DNA from: Sciurus carolinensis
Taxonomy: Eukaryota; Chordata; Mammalia; Rodentia; Sciuridae
DNA: 64,000 nucleotides
Direction: 5' to 3'
Assembly (NCBI RefSeq): GCF_902686445.1
Contig: NC_062227.1
Coordinates: 24,482,777 to 24,546,776 of the forward strand
Shown: positions 1-11,500 of the stretch, piece after piece
How the letters are laid out: the number at the start of each line of letters is the position of its first letter
Numbering within the stretch: position 1 is the first letter of the stretch
Made by a program: the position numbers and the translations under genes
The notes under the pieces: generated by a model
What the model was told of the DNA's origin: nothing
Databases searched by the model: none
What the model saw: the letters and a program-made list of their open reading frames with translations, nothing else

Positions 1-518
1 GAACTTCTCCCTGCACATGGGAAATGGGCCTTTGACCTTGGAAAGTTGGGTCATCTGTAATTTTCAGACTTGTGGGCCTGAGATGGATTTACTATATTTA
101 AGTTAGGATTGAGGCCCACATGAAAATTCCAGTGTGGATTCCTCTGTAGAAAGTGGTGTTTGATGTGTGCCTTCTTTATTTATGTGACAATGTTTATGTG
201 CATTCCAGTGATCATTAACGAAGGCCACTGGACAGAGAACTGGGATGAAAGTGGATTTAAGAATGGCTGTATCAGCTGTAGGTTTGGAAGACTGTGATGA
301 TTCTGAGTCTAGTGAAAACCCCTGTGTCAACAGTTTGTGTTCAGCCAACCTTATATTGGGAGAAAAGGCAGTTTAGTCAACCATGCCAGAAAGAGATAAC
401 AGAAACATCATGGATTTTATTTGAACAAAGGTTTAAATTCTCCAGACAGAGAATCCCTTGCTTTTTCTACATTATCTATAAGACCTATTTATCAACACGG
501 GATTGTTAAATTAGGGCT

Positions 519-885
519 TGTATTAGTCAACTCAAGCCACCATAACAATATCACAGACTATGTGCCTTAAGCAAGAGAAATTTATTTCTAGATTGGGAGC
601 CTGAAAATCTGAGATCAAGGTGTTGGTGGGTTTGCTTTTCTCTGAGATCTTTCTGGTTGGCTTGGAGGTGACCATCTTTTTGCTGTCTCTCCACGTGATC
701 TTCCCTGTGTGTGTGTCTGTGTCCTGATCTCTTCTTTATAAGGACACTAGTCATGTTAGATCAGCCTCATTTTACTTAAGTCACCCCTTCAAGGCCCTGT
801 CTCCAAGCACAGTCACATTCTGACGTACTTGGGGGTTAGGACTTTACCATATACAATTTGGGAGAGGGCATAATTCAACCCATCA
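519..885 (-). mobile_element. MaLR (MLT1-type) LTR, antisense
   Basis: Read on the minus strand it starts TGATGGGTTGAATTATG and ends TGACTAATACA, the typical termini of mammalian ERVL-MaLR solo LTRs. The body contains the usual TTATAAAGA and MLT1-like blocks. It is old and diverged, with no internal genes. Confidence 0.7.
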
Positions 886-1365
886 TGGGGTTTAAGTGAA
901 GACAGTTTGTATTGATACTCTTCATAGTATCCTTTTCCTCTGTCAGACTTAGAGATCTCTGTCTGATTTTCATTTGTCTCCTGGTCCGCCTTTTGGGGAT
1001 GACCTTGGTGACCATTGAGAGATTGTGAGAATAATGACTGACTTCCTAACGGAAGTCTTTGATCCAGATAAGAGTTCACACTCCCTGAAGGATGTATCCT
1101 GAAGTTTTTCCTCTATAGCTTTTCTTCCTTTTTGCATAATTTTCTTACACACGGCTGAACTGTCAATACAAAGGCTGACAAGGCTTTGATAAGCTCCTAG
1201 AACATGGTATGGAAATAAATGCTACCAGTGGAAGTAAGGGTTTGGGAAAATGGGGTTGGTTCTCATCAGTTGCCTCAGCCCAGAGTTCCTTTGTCCCTCT
1301 CCTTGTAATCTCTGGCGGTCATATTCCATAGTGGTTATGAGGGCACACCTCCTGGGTGCAAGCCC

Positions 1366-1560
1366 TGTGGTGTACAGATTAGGACTTGTGAGGTCCCAGG
1401 AGAATGACTTAATCTTTCTGTGACTCAATTTCCTCATTTGTAAACTGTAGGAAATAATAGTACTTACTTCATAAGAAGAATGCAGTTCTAAGGAGTCAAA
1501 GAGTCCATCAGTCTAATAAAGCATTTATCACTGGCCACAGTAAGTGTTCTGTATTTGATT
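1366..1560 (+). repeat. MIR-like ancient SINE fragment
   Basis: The string gactcaatttcctcatttgtaaa followed by ataatagtacttacttcata is the recognisable core of MIR. It is strongly diverged. A second weaker MIR-like piece (cagtttccatatatgtaaaa) lies at about 1925-2060. Confidence 0.5.
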
Positions 1561-1584
1561 AGAGTAACTAATTAATATTGACAT

Positions 1585-1665
1585 TCATTGCTCATCTTAT
1601 TATTAATGATATGTATTAATATATCAATTAATATGTTATCAATTAATATATTAATTATTAATATG
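1585..1665. repeat. AT-rich simple sequence
   Basis: Degenerate TTAATATATCAA/ATTAAT repeats, almost free of G and C, with local palindromes. Confidence 0.7.
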
Positions 1666-2200
1666 TATTCATTTTTGTTTCTTACATATTCTTCATTCCC
1701 TCCCCACACTGATCCTAGCTCTATGACAAAAACTCTGGAATATGTGCCATTGTGCATCTTTGGAACCTGGTTTCCAAGTGAATGTGAATGACGCCTTCGT
1801 TGTTGTTACTGTTGTTATCACAAAAAGAAAGTGCAGCGCTGGGGGCGTAGGTCAGTGGTGGAGGATTACATGGTGGCCAAGGACAGTGGAGGGGGAACTC
1901 CTGGTTTCTTTTTGGGACCTGCACCTCACTAACTTGTTCTTTGACATTTCTTTACATCAGTTTCCATATATGTAAAAACAATAGCAGTGTTGTTTGGGGT
2001 TAAATGAGATGGTAGGAGTAAGCCCTTACATACATGCAGTGAGTCTGGAAAACAGAAGGTAAATATATCCCATTTCCGTTATCTTTGTAAGTTATGTCTG
2101 TAACCTGTTTCTCTCCAAAGGTCCCAGTTGCTCGGAACCTAATTTCATTCATGTATAGTGGAATGTGATAATAGCCCACATGCTCCTGAAGTTCTGCTTT

Positions 2201-2392
2201 TTTTTTTTTTTTGGTACCCAGGATTGAACCCAGGGCTGCTTAACCATTGAGCCACATCCCCAGCCCTTTTTATTTTTTTCTTTTGAGACAGTCTCATGAA
2301 GTTCGTTAGGGCCTCCCTAAGTTGCTGAGGCTGGCCTCCGACTTGACGTCCTCCGGCCTCGGCTTCTGGAGCCACTGGCATTACAGGCATAG
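2201..2392 (-). mobile_element. Dimeric B1-ID SINE, antisense
   Basis: Starts with a poly-T run, then the antisense ID part (ggtacccaggattgaaccca, gagccacatccccagccc), then the antisense B1/7SL-like part ending ttacaggcat. Flanking copies of agttctRctttt at 2190-2200 and 2393-2404 look like target duplications. Confidence 0.85.
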
Positions 2393-2841
2393 AGTTCTAC
2401 TTTTATGATGAAAATCTTTGCAAAGCACTAGGACAGTGATCAGTACATAGGAGGTTCTCCCTGTCCTCATTTATCAAAACCCCGAGGACATCGTTTTGCT
2501 TCTAATGTGCTTTAGAAACAGTGGTTGCTTTCTAGAGGAAGACAACACGTGAAGGGGGAGAGCCCAGATATCAGGCACCCTCATATCACCCACATACCAA
2601 ACTCAGCCGGGGAGCCTATCTTGTGGGTGAACAGAGTTATAACAAGATAGAATTGTCCTTGCCTTTTGATTCCCTATGATCAGTGGGTGAATATAAAATT
2701 ATTTGATTTGTGGTGGGTTAGTTTTAAAGAACTCTTGCATGCCTGGAATTGATGAGGAGAAGTGAAAAAAAAAACAAAACCCCAAAATGCCAGAGACAAT
2801 AAGACTCAGAGTAAGTGAACAACTTCCTTCCCAATGTGTTT

Positions 2842-3112
2842 GTATATGTATGTTATGTATACACAAACATATGCACAACACACAAACATATGCATGCGCA
2901 GATATACACACATATCAAAACACATATTCACACAAACATACACACAAATACGCACTCACACATAAACATATACAACATACACACATACATATATACACAC
3001 ATACATGCTCACATATATACATACAAACACATGTATGCATACAAAACACACATACATACAAGCATATACACATATATATAAATGAACATGTATATTCAAG
3101 CATATATACTCA
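2842..3112. repeat. Interrupted CA/TA microsatellite
   Basis: Long degenerate stretch of ACACATACATATATACACAC type units. The open frames here are repeat artefacts. Confidence 0.85.
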
Positions 3113-3158
3113 AACTTGCATATTTTATGTTCACTTTTACATGCTTTAATTATGTATA

Positions 3159-3486
3159 CAGTTCATCTTTATTATCCTTGGGGAGTGGTCTCAGGATACC
3201 TAGAGAATACTAGAATCCCCAATATGCAAGCCCCTTATATAAAGTGGCACTGTATTTGCAGAGAACCTACGCATACTCTCTCATACAGTTTAAATCATCT
3301 CTAGATTACTTATAACACTTAACACCACGGAAATGCCATGAAAATACTTGCTATAATCTATCATTTAGGAAATAGTGACAAAAAAAGTCTGTCCATGTTT
3401 AATTCAGATGAAATTTTTAAAAATACACCTTTAAGCTGTGGTCGGCTGAACTCACAGATGCAGAATCAGATACAGAGGGCTGACTG
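3159..3486 (+). mobile_element. MER2-type Tigger DNA transposon relic
   Basis: Flanked by TA, ending gactg. Contains the MER2 landmarks tatataaagtggcactgtatttgca, taaatcatctctagattacttataa and aaaagtctgtccatg. Non-autonomous TcMar-Tigger element of about 330 bp, diverged. Confidence 0.75.
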
Positions 3487-4202
3487 TTATGTTTAAAAAA
3501 TAGAAAGTACTGGACTTTGGCTTTAAAAAAGTCGTATATATCAATCTGAGTTAGAAGGAATCTGGACTAAACAGCAGTTCACGTGGAAAGGGAGTCATTG
3601 AGTTAGCCATGCTTAGAAAAGTGCACGTTCCCCAAGACCAAATGACTGAAATGAGGGACGTGGTGTTCTTCACTCCTTCTTCCCATTCCAGAGCATTTGG
3701 AGTTTTGTGCTGAGTTCCTGGAAACTGTGTTTTAAAATAAGCTTGTGTCCAGAGCATCATGACAAGGTGATGGTATCTTGTTAAATAATGAATGTTTTTA
3801 GGAAACCAGAATGTTGAAGGAAAAAATAAAAAGACTTTGGATTCTGAAGGAGATATGTGATAGTTAAGTTCAGTATTTGAAGGACAGTTACATGAATGTG
3901 GAATCCTACATCTTTTCTGTATCTCTAGTGCATAGAAATTTATAGGGGACCTTGAATAAATGTAAAAAGAAAGAACCTGTGACACAGAGTTGTCATAAAA
4001 CAAAAGGGCTGTCTTAGGAACCAGTGAATTTCCTGTCCCTGGACGTATTCTCGGAGGGGCTGGGTTGCTGGAGAGATGATTCTTCCCTGGTGCTGGATTT
4101 GGGGCTAGTTATGCACAAAGGTCTTTTCCAAATCCAAGGTTTGTCTGGCCAGTTTCCTCATGCTGTTAATAGTCATCTGCTGCCTCCTTATTCTGAATTC
4201 TG

Positions 4203-6556
4203 GTTTTTTATTTGTTCTAATTAGTTATACATGACAGCAGAATGCATTTCAACTCGTTGTACACAAATGGAGCACAACTTCTCATTTCTCTGGCTGTACA
4301 TGGTACTGAGTCACATGGTTCCTACAATCATACATGTACTAATATGTACTAACATGCAATAATGACATCTCATTTCACCGTCCTTCCCACCTCCACACCC
4401 CTTCTCCTCCCTCACTCCTCTCTGCCCAATCCAAAGTTCCTTCATTCTTTCCTAGCTCCCCCACATTATGGATCAGCATCTGCATATCAGATAAAACATT
4501 TGGCCTTTGTGTTTTTGGGATTGGCTTGTTTCACTTAGCATGATATTCTCCAACTCCGTCCATGTACCTGCAAGTGCCATAATTTCATTCTTCTTTAAGG
4601 CTGAGTAATATTCCATTGTGTATATATCACACTTTCTTTATCCATTCATCTGTTGAAGGGCATCTAGTTTGGTTCCATGGTTTAACTACTGTCAGTTGAG
4701 CTACTATAAACATTAATGTGGCTGCATCACTGTAGTATGCTGATTTTAAGTCCTTTGGCATAAACCGAGAAGTGGGATAGCTGGGTCAAATTGTGGTTCC
4801 ATTCCAAGTTTTCTAAGGAATATCCATACTGCTTTCCAGGGTGATTGTGCCAATTTGCAGTCCCACCAGCAATGTATGAGTGTACCTTTTCCCCCACATC
4901 CTCGCCAACACCTATTGTTGCTTGTATTCTTGATAATTGCCATTCTGACTGGAGTGAGAGGAAATCTTAGAGTAGTTTTGATTTGCATTTCTCTGATTGC
5001 TAGAGATGTTGAACATTTTTTCTTGTATTTGTTGATGGATTGTATATCTTCTTTTGTGAAGTGTCTGCTCAGTTCGTTAGCCCATTTATTGATTGGGTTA
5101 TTTATTGTTTTAGTGTTAAGTTTTTTGAGTTCTTTATATATCCTGGAGATTAGTACTCTATTCAGTGTGTGTGTGGTAAAGATTGTCTTCTATTCTGTAG
5201 GATCTCTCTTCATGTTACTGATAATTTCCTTTGCTGAGAAGAAGCTTTTTAGTTTGAATCTATCCCATTTATTGATTTTTTTTTTTTTTGGTCTTTTTTG
5301 GAACTGGGGGTCAAGCCCAGGGCTTTGTGAATGCAAGGCAGACACTTTGCCACTGAGCTACATCCCAGTCCCCATTTATTGATTCTTGATTTTATTTCTT
5401 GTGCTTTAGGAGTCCTGTTAAGGAAATCAGGTCCTAAGCCAACATGATGAATTTTGGGGTCTACTTTTTCTTCTATTGGGCACAAGGTCTCTGGTCTAAT
5501 TCCTAGGTCCTTGATCCACTTTGAGTTTTGTGCAGGGTGATATATAGGAGTTCAATTTCATTTTACTACACATGGATTTCCAGTTTTCCCAGCACCATTT
5601 GTTGAACAGGCTATCTTTTCTCCAATATATATTTTTGGCATGTTTGTCTAGTATGAAATAACTGTATTTATTTGTGTTTGTCTCTGTGCCTTCTATTCTG
5701 TACTATTGGTCTACATGTCTATTTTGTGCCAATACCATCCTGTTTTTGTTACTGTAGCTCTGTAGTATAGTTTCAGGTCTGGTATTGTGATGCCTTCTGC
5801 TTCACTCTTCTTTCTAATGATGCTTTGACCATTCTGGGTCTCTTATTTTTCCAAATGAATTTCGTGATTGCTTTTTCTATTTTTATGAAGAATGACATTG
5901 GGATTTTAATAGGAATTGCATTAAATCTGTATAACACTTTTGGTAGTATGGTCATTTGACAGTGTTCATTCTGCCTATCAAGAGCATGGGAGATCTTTCC
6001 ATATTCTAAGGTGTTCTTCAATTTCTTTCTTTAGTATTCAATAGTTTTCATTATAGAGGTCTTTGACCTCTTTTGTTACGATTGATCCCAAGTATTTTTT
6101 TAAGTTATTGCGAATAATAATATAATTATATATTATATTATATATTAATATAATATAATTTCTCTTTCAAAGATTTCATCACTGATGTATAGAAATGCAT
6201 TTGGTTTATAGGTGTTGATTTTGTGTCCTGCTACCTTACTGAATTAATTTATTAGCTCTAGAAGTTTTCTGGTGGAATTTTTTTGGATCTTCTAAATATA
6301 GAATCATGTCATCAACAAATAGTGATAGTTTGAGTTCTTTCCTATTCATATCCCTTTAATTTCTTTCATCTGTCTAATTTCTCTGGCTAGAATTTCAAGG
6401 ATGATGTTGAATAGAAGTGGTGAAAGAGGGTATCCCCATCTTGTTCCAGATTTTAGAGGGAATGCTTTCAGTTTTTCTCCATTTAGAATGATGTCGGCCT
6501 TGGGATTAGTGTAGATAGCTTTTACAATGTTGAGGTATGTTCCTACTCTTTCTAGT
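4203..6556 (-). mobile_element. LINE-1, 5'-truncated, antisense to LAMA1
   Basis: Minus-strand L1 covering the 3' UTR and the carboxy-terminal part of ORF2. Broken ORF2 pieces are recognisable, e.g. [15 protein letters not shown] (about 5773-6021) and CWWDCKL-type zinc-knuckle-like residues (4746-4988). It is interrupted by an ID SINE at 5278-5371 and by stops and frameshifts, so it is not functional. Confidence 0.9.
5278..5371 (-). mobile_element. ID SINE inserted in the L1
   Basis: Poly-T followed by an antisense tRNA-derived ID body (ggtcaagcccagggctttgt, gccactgagctacatccca). Perfect 13-bp duplications ccatttattgatt at 5265-5277 and 5372-5384 show target-primed insertion after the L1. 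Confidence 0.92.
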
Positions 6557-6920
6557 TTTTTTTTTCTGGTGTTTTGAACATGAATAGAATTTCATTATCT
6601 GAATACACTATAGTTTGGGCTTCTCACCTATTCAAGGCCTTCTTGGCTGCTTCCAATGTTTGCCAGTTATGAATAAAGCAACTCTAAACATCTGTGTGCA
6701 AGTTTATAAGTCTTCAGTTCATAAGTAAATATCAAGAAGCGTGGTTACTGGATCATATGGTGTTTAGTTTTATAAGAAACTGTCAAACTGTCTTCAAAAG
6801 GCTGCAGTTTTTTATTCCTACCACAGTGAGTGAGGCTCCTGTTGCTCCACATCCTTACCAGCATTGGGTATTGTCAGTGTTTTGGATTTTAGCCGATCTA
6901 GTAGACATGTAGTGGGATGT
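6557..6920 (-). mobile_element. Older L1 fragment, antisense
   Basis: Contains the antisense L1 motif ccagttatgaataaagcaactctaaacatctgtgtgcaag and the following ggatcatatggt block. Diverged and distinct from the younger L1 immediately upstream. Confidence 0.7.
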
Positions 6921-7199
6921 TTTTTATTCAATTCAGATGTATGGTCTCTAAATCACCAAATCACTGTGAGAAACAGTTTTAACATTACTATTAATGTAAT
7001 TAATGCTACTATTACCAGCCAGAATCCAGAAAAAAGACTTTGGAAACAATAGAATAAGTGCTTATGTTAATGCTAACACTGCTAATAATAAAAATGCAAA
7101 TTTATTTGTGAGTACTTTTTGAACTTATTATGGAAACAAATGCCACCAGGACATAAGACATATTTCTGATTAATGTGTCTGAGCAGTTATACACAAAAG

Positions 7200-7803
7200 T
7201 GTTCCTGGCACATGGCAGGGGTCCCCAGGAGGTACCAGGTCCAAGTTCTTGGCATCCAGAACAAAGACTTGACCATGACCAGAGAGGTTGGTGAACAAAG
7301 CAAAGGTTTATTAAAAGCAAAAGAGCACTCTGGGAGAGCAGAGTGGGCCGAGCTCTGAAGTAGCACAAGGTCCCACCTACACAGTGGAGCTTACTTTATT
7401 GAGCTGTGTTAGTACTCTCCTGGTGGCTTTGGGTTTGATTAACACCTTGATTGACAGCTGAACCTGAGATAATTTCTTTACTACTGTGCATATGGAAGTT
7501 TCTCCTTGCCCTTCACCCAAATGCACAGGAGGGGAGCAAACTGCAATCGTAATGATATGTTAACTAGCAAATAGTTAACTTTTAGGTCCATCCCCCAGGT
7601 ATTGTGCGTGTCCAAGATGAATATCTGGGACTTTCCCTTCAAGGTCCTGAACTCCCCTTGTGGTGGTCTAGCTTCCTCCCTTTAATCACAAGATGGCCCA
7701 GTTTCCCCTCAGGGGAGGGCCTTAGGCAGAGTATAAGGTGGATGATAACTGCTCCCATTTTTCTATCCTTTCCCCATGACCTATCTCCTGCCTAACGAAA
7801 GCA
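7200..7803 (-). mobile_element. Probable ERV solo LTR, antisense
   Basis: Read on the minus strand, it has an AATAAA (7307-7312 on +) followed by a CT-rich U5 and a CA end at 7200. The upstream half has an LTR-like mix of GC-rich and CCAAT-like segments. The far boundary near 7803 is uncertain. No internal retroviral sequence is attached. Confidence 0.55.
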
Positions 7804-7879
7804 TAGAAAGACATTGGTGATCATCATATAATAGTTTTCTCAAGAAGCACTGTGGTTTTTGAACAATTACTGCTGATTC

Positions 7880-8205
7880 TGTCTTTTTCTAAATTTTTAA
7901 AATCTTATATATTTAATATACACAATTTAATGATTTGATGTACATGTTCCCTGTGAAATAATAATCATAATCCAGACAAGGAACTTATCCATCTCTTCAC
8001 ATAAGAACAATCCTTCCTCTTAGCACACAATATTGTTCCCTTATAGGCACATTGCTGTACATGAGACCCCCCAGAACTTACTCATCTTGCATAACTGAAA
8101 CGTGCTCTTTGACACATACTCCCCCATTCTCCCTTCCTCCAGCCCCTGGTGACCACGCTTCTGTGAACATGACTGTCTTGGATTCCACATGTCATCGAGC
8201 TCATG
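7880..8205 (-). mobile_element. L1 3'-UTR fragment, antisense
   Basis: AT-rich start then the cctggtgaccac, ctcttagc and tctgtgaacatgactg strings typical of old L1 3' ends read backwards. It ends about 60 bp before exon 4. Confidence 0.5.
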
Positions 8206-8267
8206 CAGAGAAATCTGCCTCTGACACACTGATTCTAGGTTGAGATTTTCCAGTGTCTTTATTTCAG

Positions 8268-8510
8268 GTTTTTCAAGTTGCCTACGTCATCATTAAAGCC
8301 GCCAATGCCCCCAGACCTGGAAACTGGATTTTGGAGCGCTCTCTGGATGGCACCACATTCAGCCCCTGGCAGTATTACGCAGTCAGTGACACGGAGTGTT
8401 TGACACGCTACAATATAACTCCAAGACGGGGGCCGCCCACTTACAGAGCTGACGATGAAGTGATCTGCACCTCCTATTATTCTAGACTGGTGCCACTGGA
8501 GCATGGAGAG
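8268..8510 (+). CDS. LAMA1: LAMA1 exon 4 (inferred number): LN domain
   Basis: 81 whole codons, p1-81, phase 0 at both ends. The acceptor is atttcag and the donor gag|gtattg. It begins [20 protein letters not shown] and ends LVPLEHGE, the middle of the laminin N-terminal (LN, domain VI) module, which drives calcium-dependent laminin network assembly. One N-glycosylation sequon (NIT) is visible. The 243-bp length and phase match my recollection of the equivalent LAMA2 exon. The upstream exons with signal peptide and start codon are not in the window. Confidence 0.97.
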
Positions 8511-11500
8511 GTATTGTGCCCACGGTGACAGCTTTTCCTCCTCAGAGACCCCTGCCTCAAATGTTGAGATAGCCATTGTAGGAGCAGATCTCGAACACTC
8601 AGATCGATTGCTCTCAATACAGAGATCTTCAATACAGTACCAAGCTCCATTTAAAGTAGCCCTGAATGCTGTCTAGTATGATTAATTTCACTGCAGATAA
8701 TTTTACCACATTGATTTCTTCCCTTCCCGGAGGTCCCGCATTCTTTACTCAGTTGTAATGGAATAACTCCATCAGTTATCTTTCCATAACACCAGGGTGG
8801 GAACGTTTGTTGAAATATTAAAAAGAGCCAAAATGCTTCTGAAAGATGTAGTTCCCAATTTTCTCTGTGTAGCTCTGTTAGGAGGGATTTGAGGACTGGG
8901 AGGTGCCCATATAATGTCACAGCTCCATGCTCAGCATGCCCAGGTTGCACACACTTCATTAAAGTCGGAGTGTAATGAAAGCAGCACATCCTTCAAAGCA
9001 CCTGGCCTGATGAGATAAAACTACAAAAACCTCTCTGAAGTGCTCTTCACAGCAGGAACTCTAGAAAGCCCTGCATTGTTTCAAGAGCAGAGATTAATTA
9101 AGAGAGCAGGTATGATTATGGCTTTTGGCACCTTTCCCTGTCTCTCCCCAGCCTCTTCATGGATTTTAGAATTTGTTTCTGAGAAGCCCTAGCTTAATAA
9201 TAGATGTTTAAAAGATCCTTACCGCGCAGGGAGAGGTGCCCTGTTAAAGATCCCCAGCAGCCTCGGACACTGGAATGGATAACTCTCATAAATTGAAGAT
9301 GTAATGTGGATTGTGGTGATTCACGAGTAGTTAACAGTTAGTTGTTAGATTTTGACAAGAGCTTAATTGTTGGGGTTTGATTTTAAATAGCGTCTTTGTA
9401 AAGATTATATCCTGAAATTAAGCCAACAGGACTATATTTTTGGCATGCATAACACTGACATTTGTTTATTTCCCTTTCATGTTTTAGATTCATACATCAC
9501 TCATCAATGGCAGACCAAGTGCTGACGATCCTTCCCCCAAGTTGTTGGAATTTACCTCTGCACGATACATCCGCCTTCGATTACAGCGCATCAGAACGCT
9601 CAATGCGGATCTCATGACCCTTAGCCACCGGGAACCCAAAGACCTCGATCCCATTGTTACGAGACGAGTGAGTCCATGGTGCCCCGCCCACCATCGTCAC
9701 AAGTTTATTTGGTTTTGGGGGGATTCTCTTTTATTCTTTTCCATTTGATTTTTCTCCTTGGTTGGCCCTCTTTCTTCCCAGCTGTTACATCCTTATTTTT
9801 ATCAAACATCATTGTATATCCTTTGTTACAAATGCTGCCTTTACATGGTAGCTCTGATATAATGTCCTACCCCCTCCAAAAAAAAAAAAAAAACCTGCTA
9901 AAATTTTCACTGGGATTCAGTTGATTCTTTACATCAATTTAAGATGAATTTTGGAAGACCTCTTAACAATATTGAATGATTCAATTTACAAACATACTCA
10001 ATTATCTAGACCTTTTTAATTCCTCTTGGAAATATCTCATGGTTCATTGGTAAACCTCTTGTTTAATAATGCAAGAAAAAAAGAAATCAAAGGCATACAG
10101 AGAGCACAGTAAGAATAAAGCACCACTTGGAGATGACATGATTACCTGCATAGAAAATCTGAAATCACTAGTAAATATAAGTGAATTTAACAATGTTGCA
10201 ATATACAAAATCAATTATTAAAAATGAATCACATTATATATGCAGCAATGAATGATGGAAAATAAAATCTGAAAAGATTTCTATTAACATATAAAGCTAC
10301 AAAATGGTGAGAAAAATCTTAAGAGAAAAAACACTATTTTGTTAATAGGGCTGTTTACATCTACTGAGTTTTGTGTATTAAACTAACTGCATTTGGGGGA
10401 TAATCTTATTGACTGGTGTTATTTTTTTATGTAGTGCTAAATTCAATTCTCCAGTATTTTTTAATTGTTTCAACAGATTGGGTTTGAAGATGACCACTTG
10501 GTTTAAGGTGTAGCCAAGTTGGAAGATTCTTTTGAATTCTTGGGTTTAGGAGAAATTTGAGCATTATTGATTTTAATTGAGCACCAAGATTCATTGTTCA
10601 TGAAATATAATTTAAAATGTATATCTACTTTTAGATTACCAATAACAAACTTCCCGAGAGAATTGTGGAATGCCAGTGTTTTCTTTTCATTGAAATTAAA
10701 AAGGTTTTAATTTCTATTTGTAACATTCCTTTTTCTTAGTATTACTATTCGATAAAGGACATTTCTGTTGGAGGGATGTGCATTTGCTACGGCCATGCTA
10801 GCAGCTGCCCATGGGATGAAACTACAAAGGTAAATCCCAGTATTTGACAATTTGCTGCAACTTGAGCATAGAAGCTGTAGCTATAATATCTTCAGTATTC
10901 TTTTTATTCAAGGCAAATGATGAAAGGTATAAAATCATGCTGCTAAAGAGTTTTAAAATATTTCCATAAATCTTTACTATTTTAATTTTGTATTAGTGTA
11001 TTGTATTTACACAAAAGAGTGGGGTTCATTTTTGCATAGTCATGCATAAATGTGGAATATAATTGCTCCATTTCAGGACCCAGTAGGTCTTCTTTCCCTC
11101 CCCTTCTCCCTACCCCTGCTTCCCTCCTCTACTCTACTGGTCTTCTCTTTACTTACTGTTTTTTTAATTGGTGCATTATAGATATACGTAGAAGTGAGAT
11201 TGAGATTCACTGAGGTATATTCCTAAATGTACATAGCATAACTTATTCAATTTCATTCGGTAGTTCCTGCCTTTTCCATCACTCCTTCATGCCCCTCAAT
11301 CCCCTTTCTTTATTCCACTGATCTCCTTTCTATTTTCATGGGGCCTTTTCCCACCCCCACCCCTTTTTTTTCTTATTTTGCCTTTGTTTCCACTTGTGAG
11401 ACAGTATTTAACCCTTCATTTTGAGTCTAGCTTATTTCACTTAGCGTGATGTGCTCCAGTTCCATCCATTTACCTGCAAGTGATATAATTCCATTCTTTA

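Larger units (their letters stand above)
1..8267 (+). other. LAMA1: LAMA1 intron 3 (3' part)
   Basis: Intron running in from outside the window. The preceding exon (coding up to about LDLRQ) was looked for in all frames and not seen. Repeats are listed separately. I recognise nothing in 1-518, 886-1365, 2405-2841, 3487-4202 and 6921-7199. Confidence 0.85.

Noticed and set aside
2787..3149. Histidine/threonine-rich open frame of 120 aa
   Set aside because: Translation of the degenerate CA/TA microsatellite.
3551..4003. 150-aa open frame on the minus strand
   Set aside because: No domain or similarity recognised, no splice or promoter context, and it lies in intronic sequence; a chance frame.
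4746..6021. ORF2-like fragments as a possible active L1
   Set aside because: Several stops, a SINE insertion and missing 5' end; a dead copy.
1..8267. LAMA1 exon 3 inside the window
   Set aside because: The expected sequence leading to LDLRQ with splice sites was looked for and not found; it must lie upstream.
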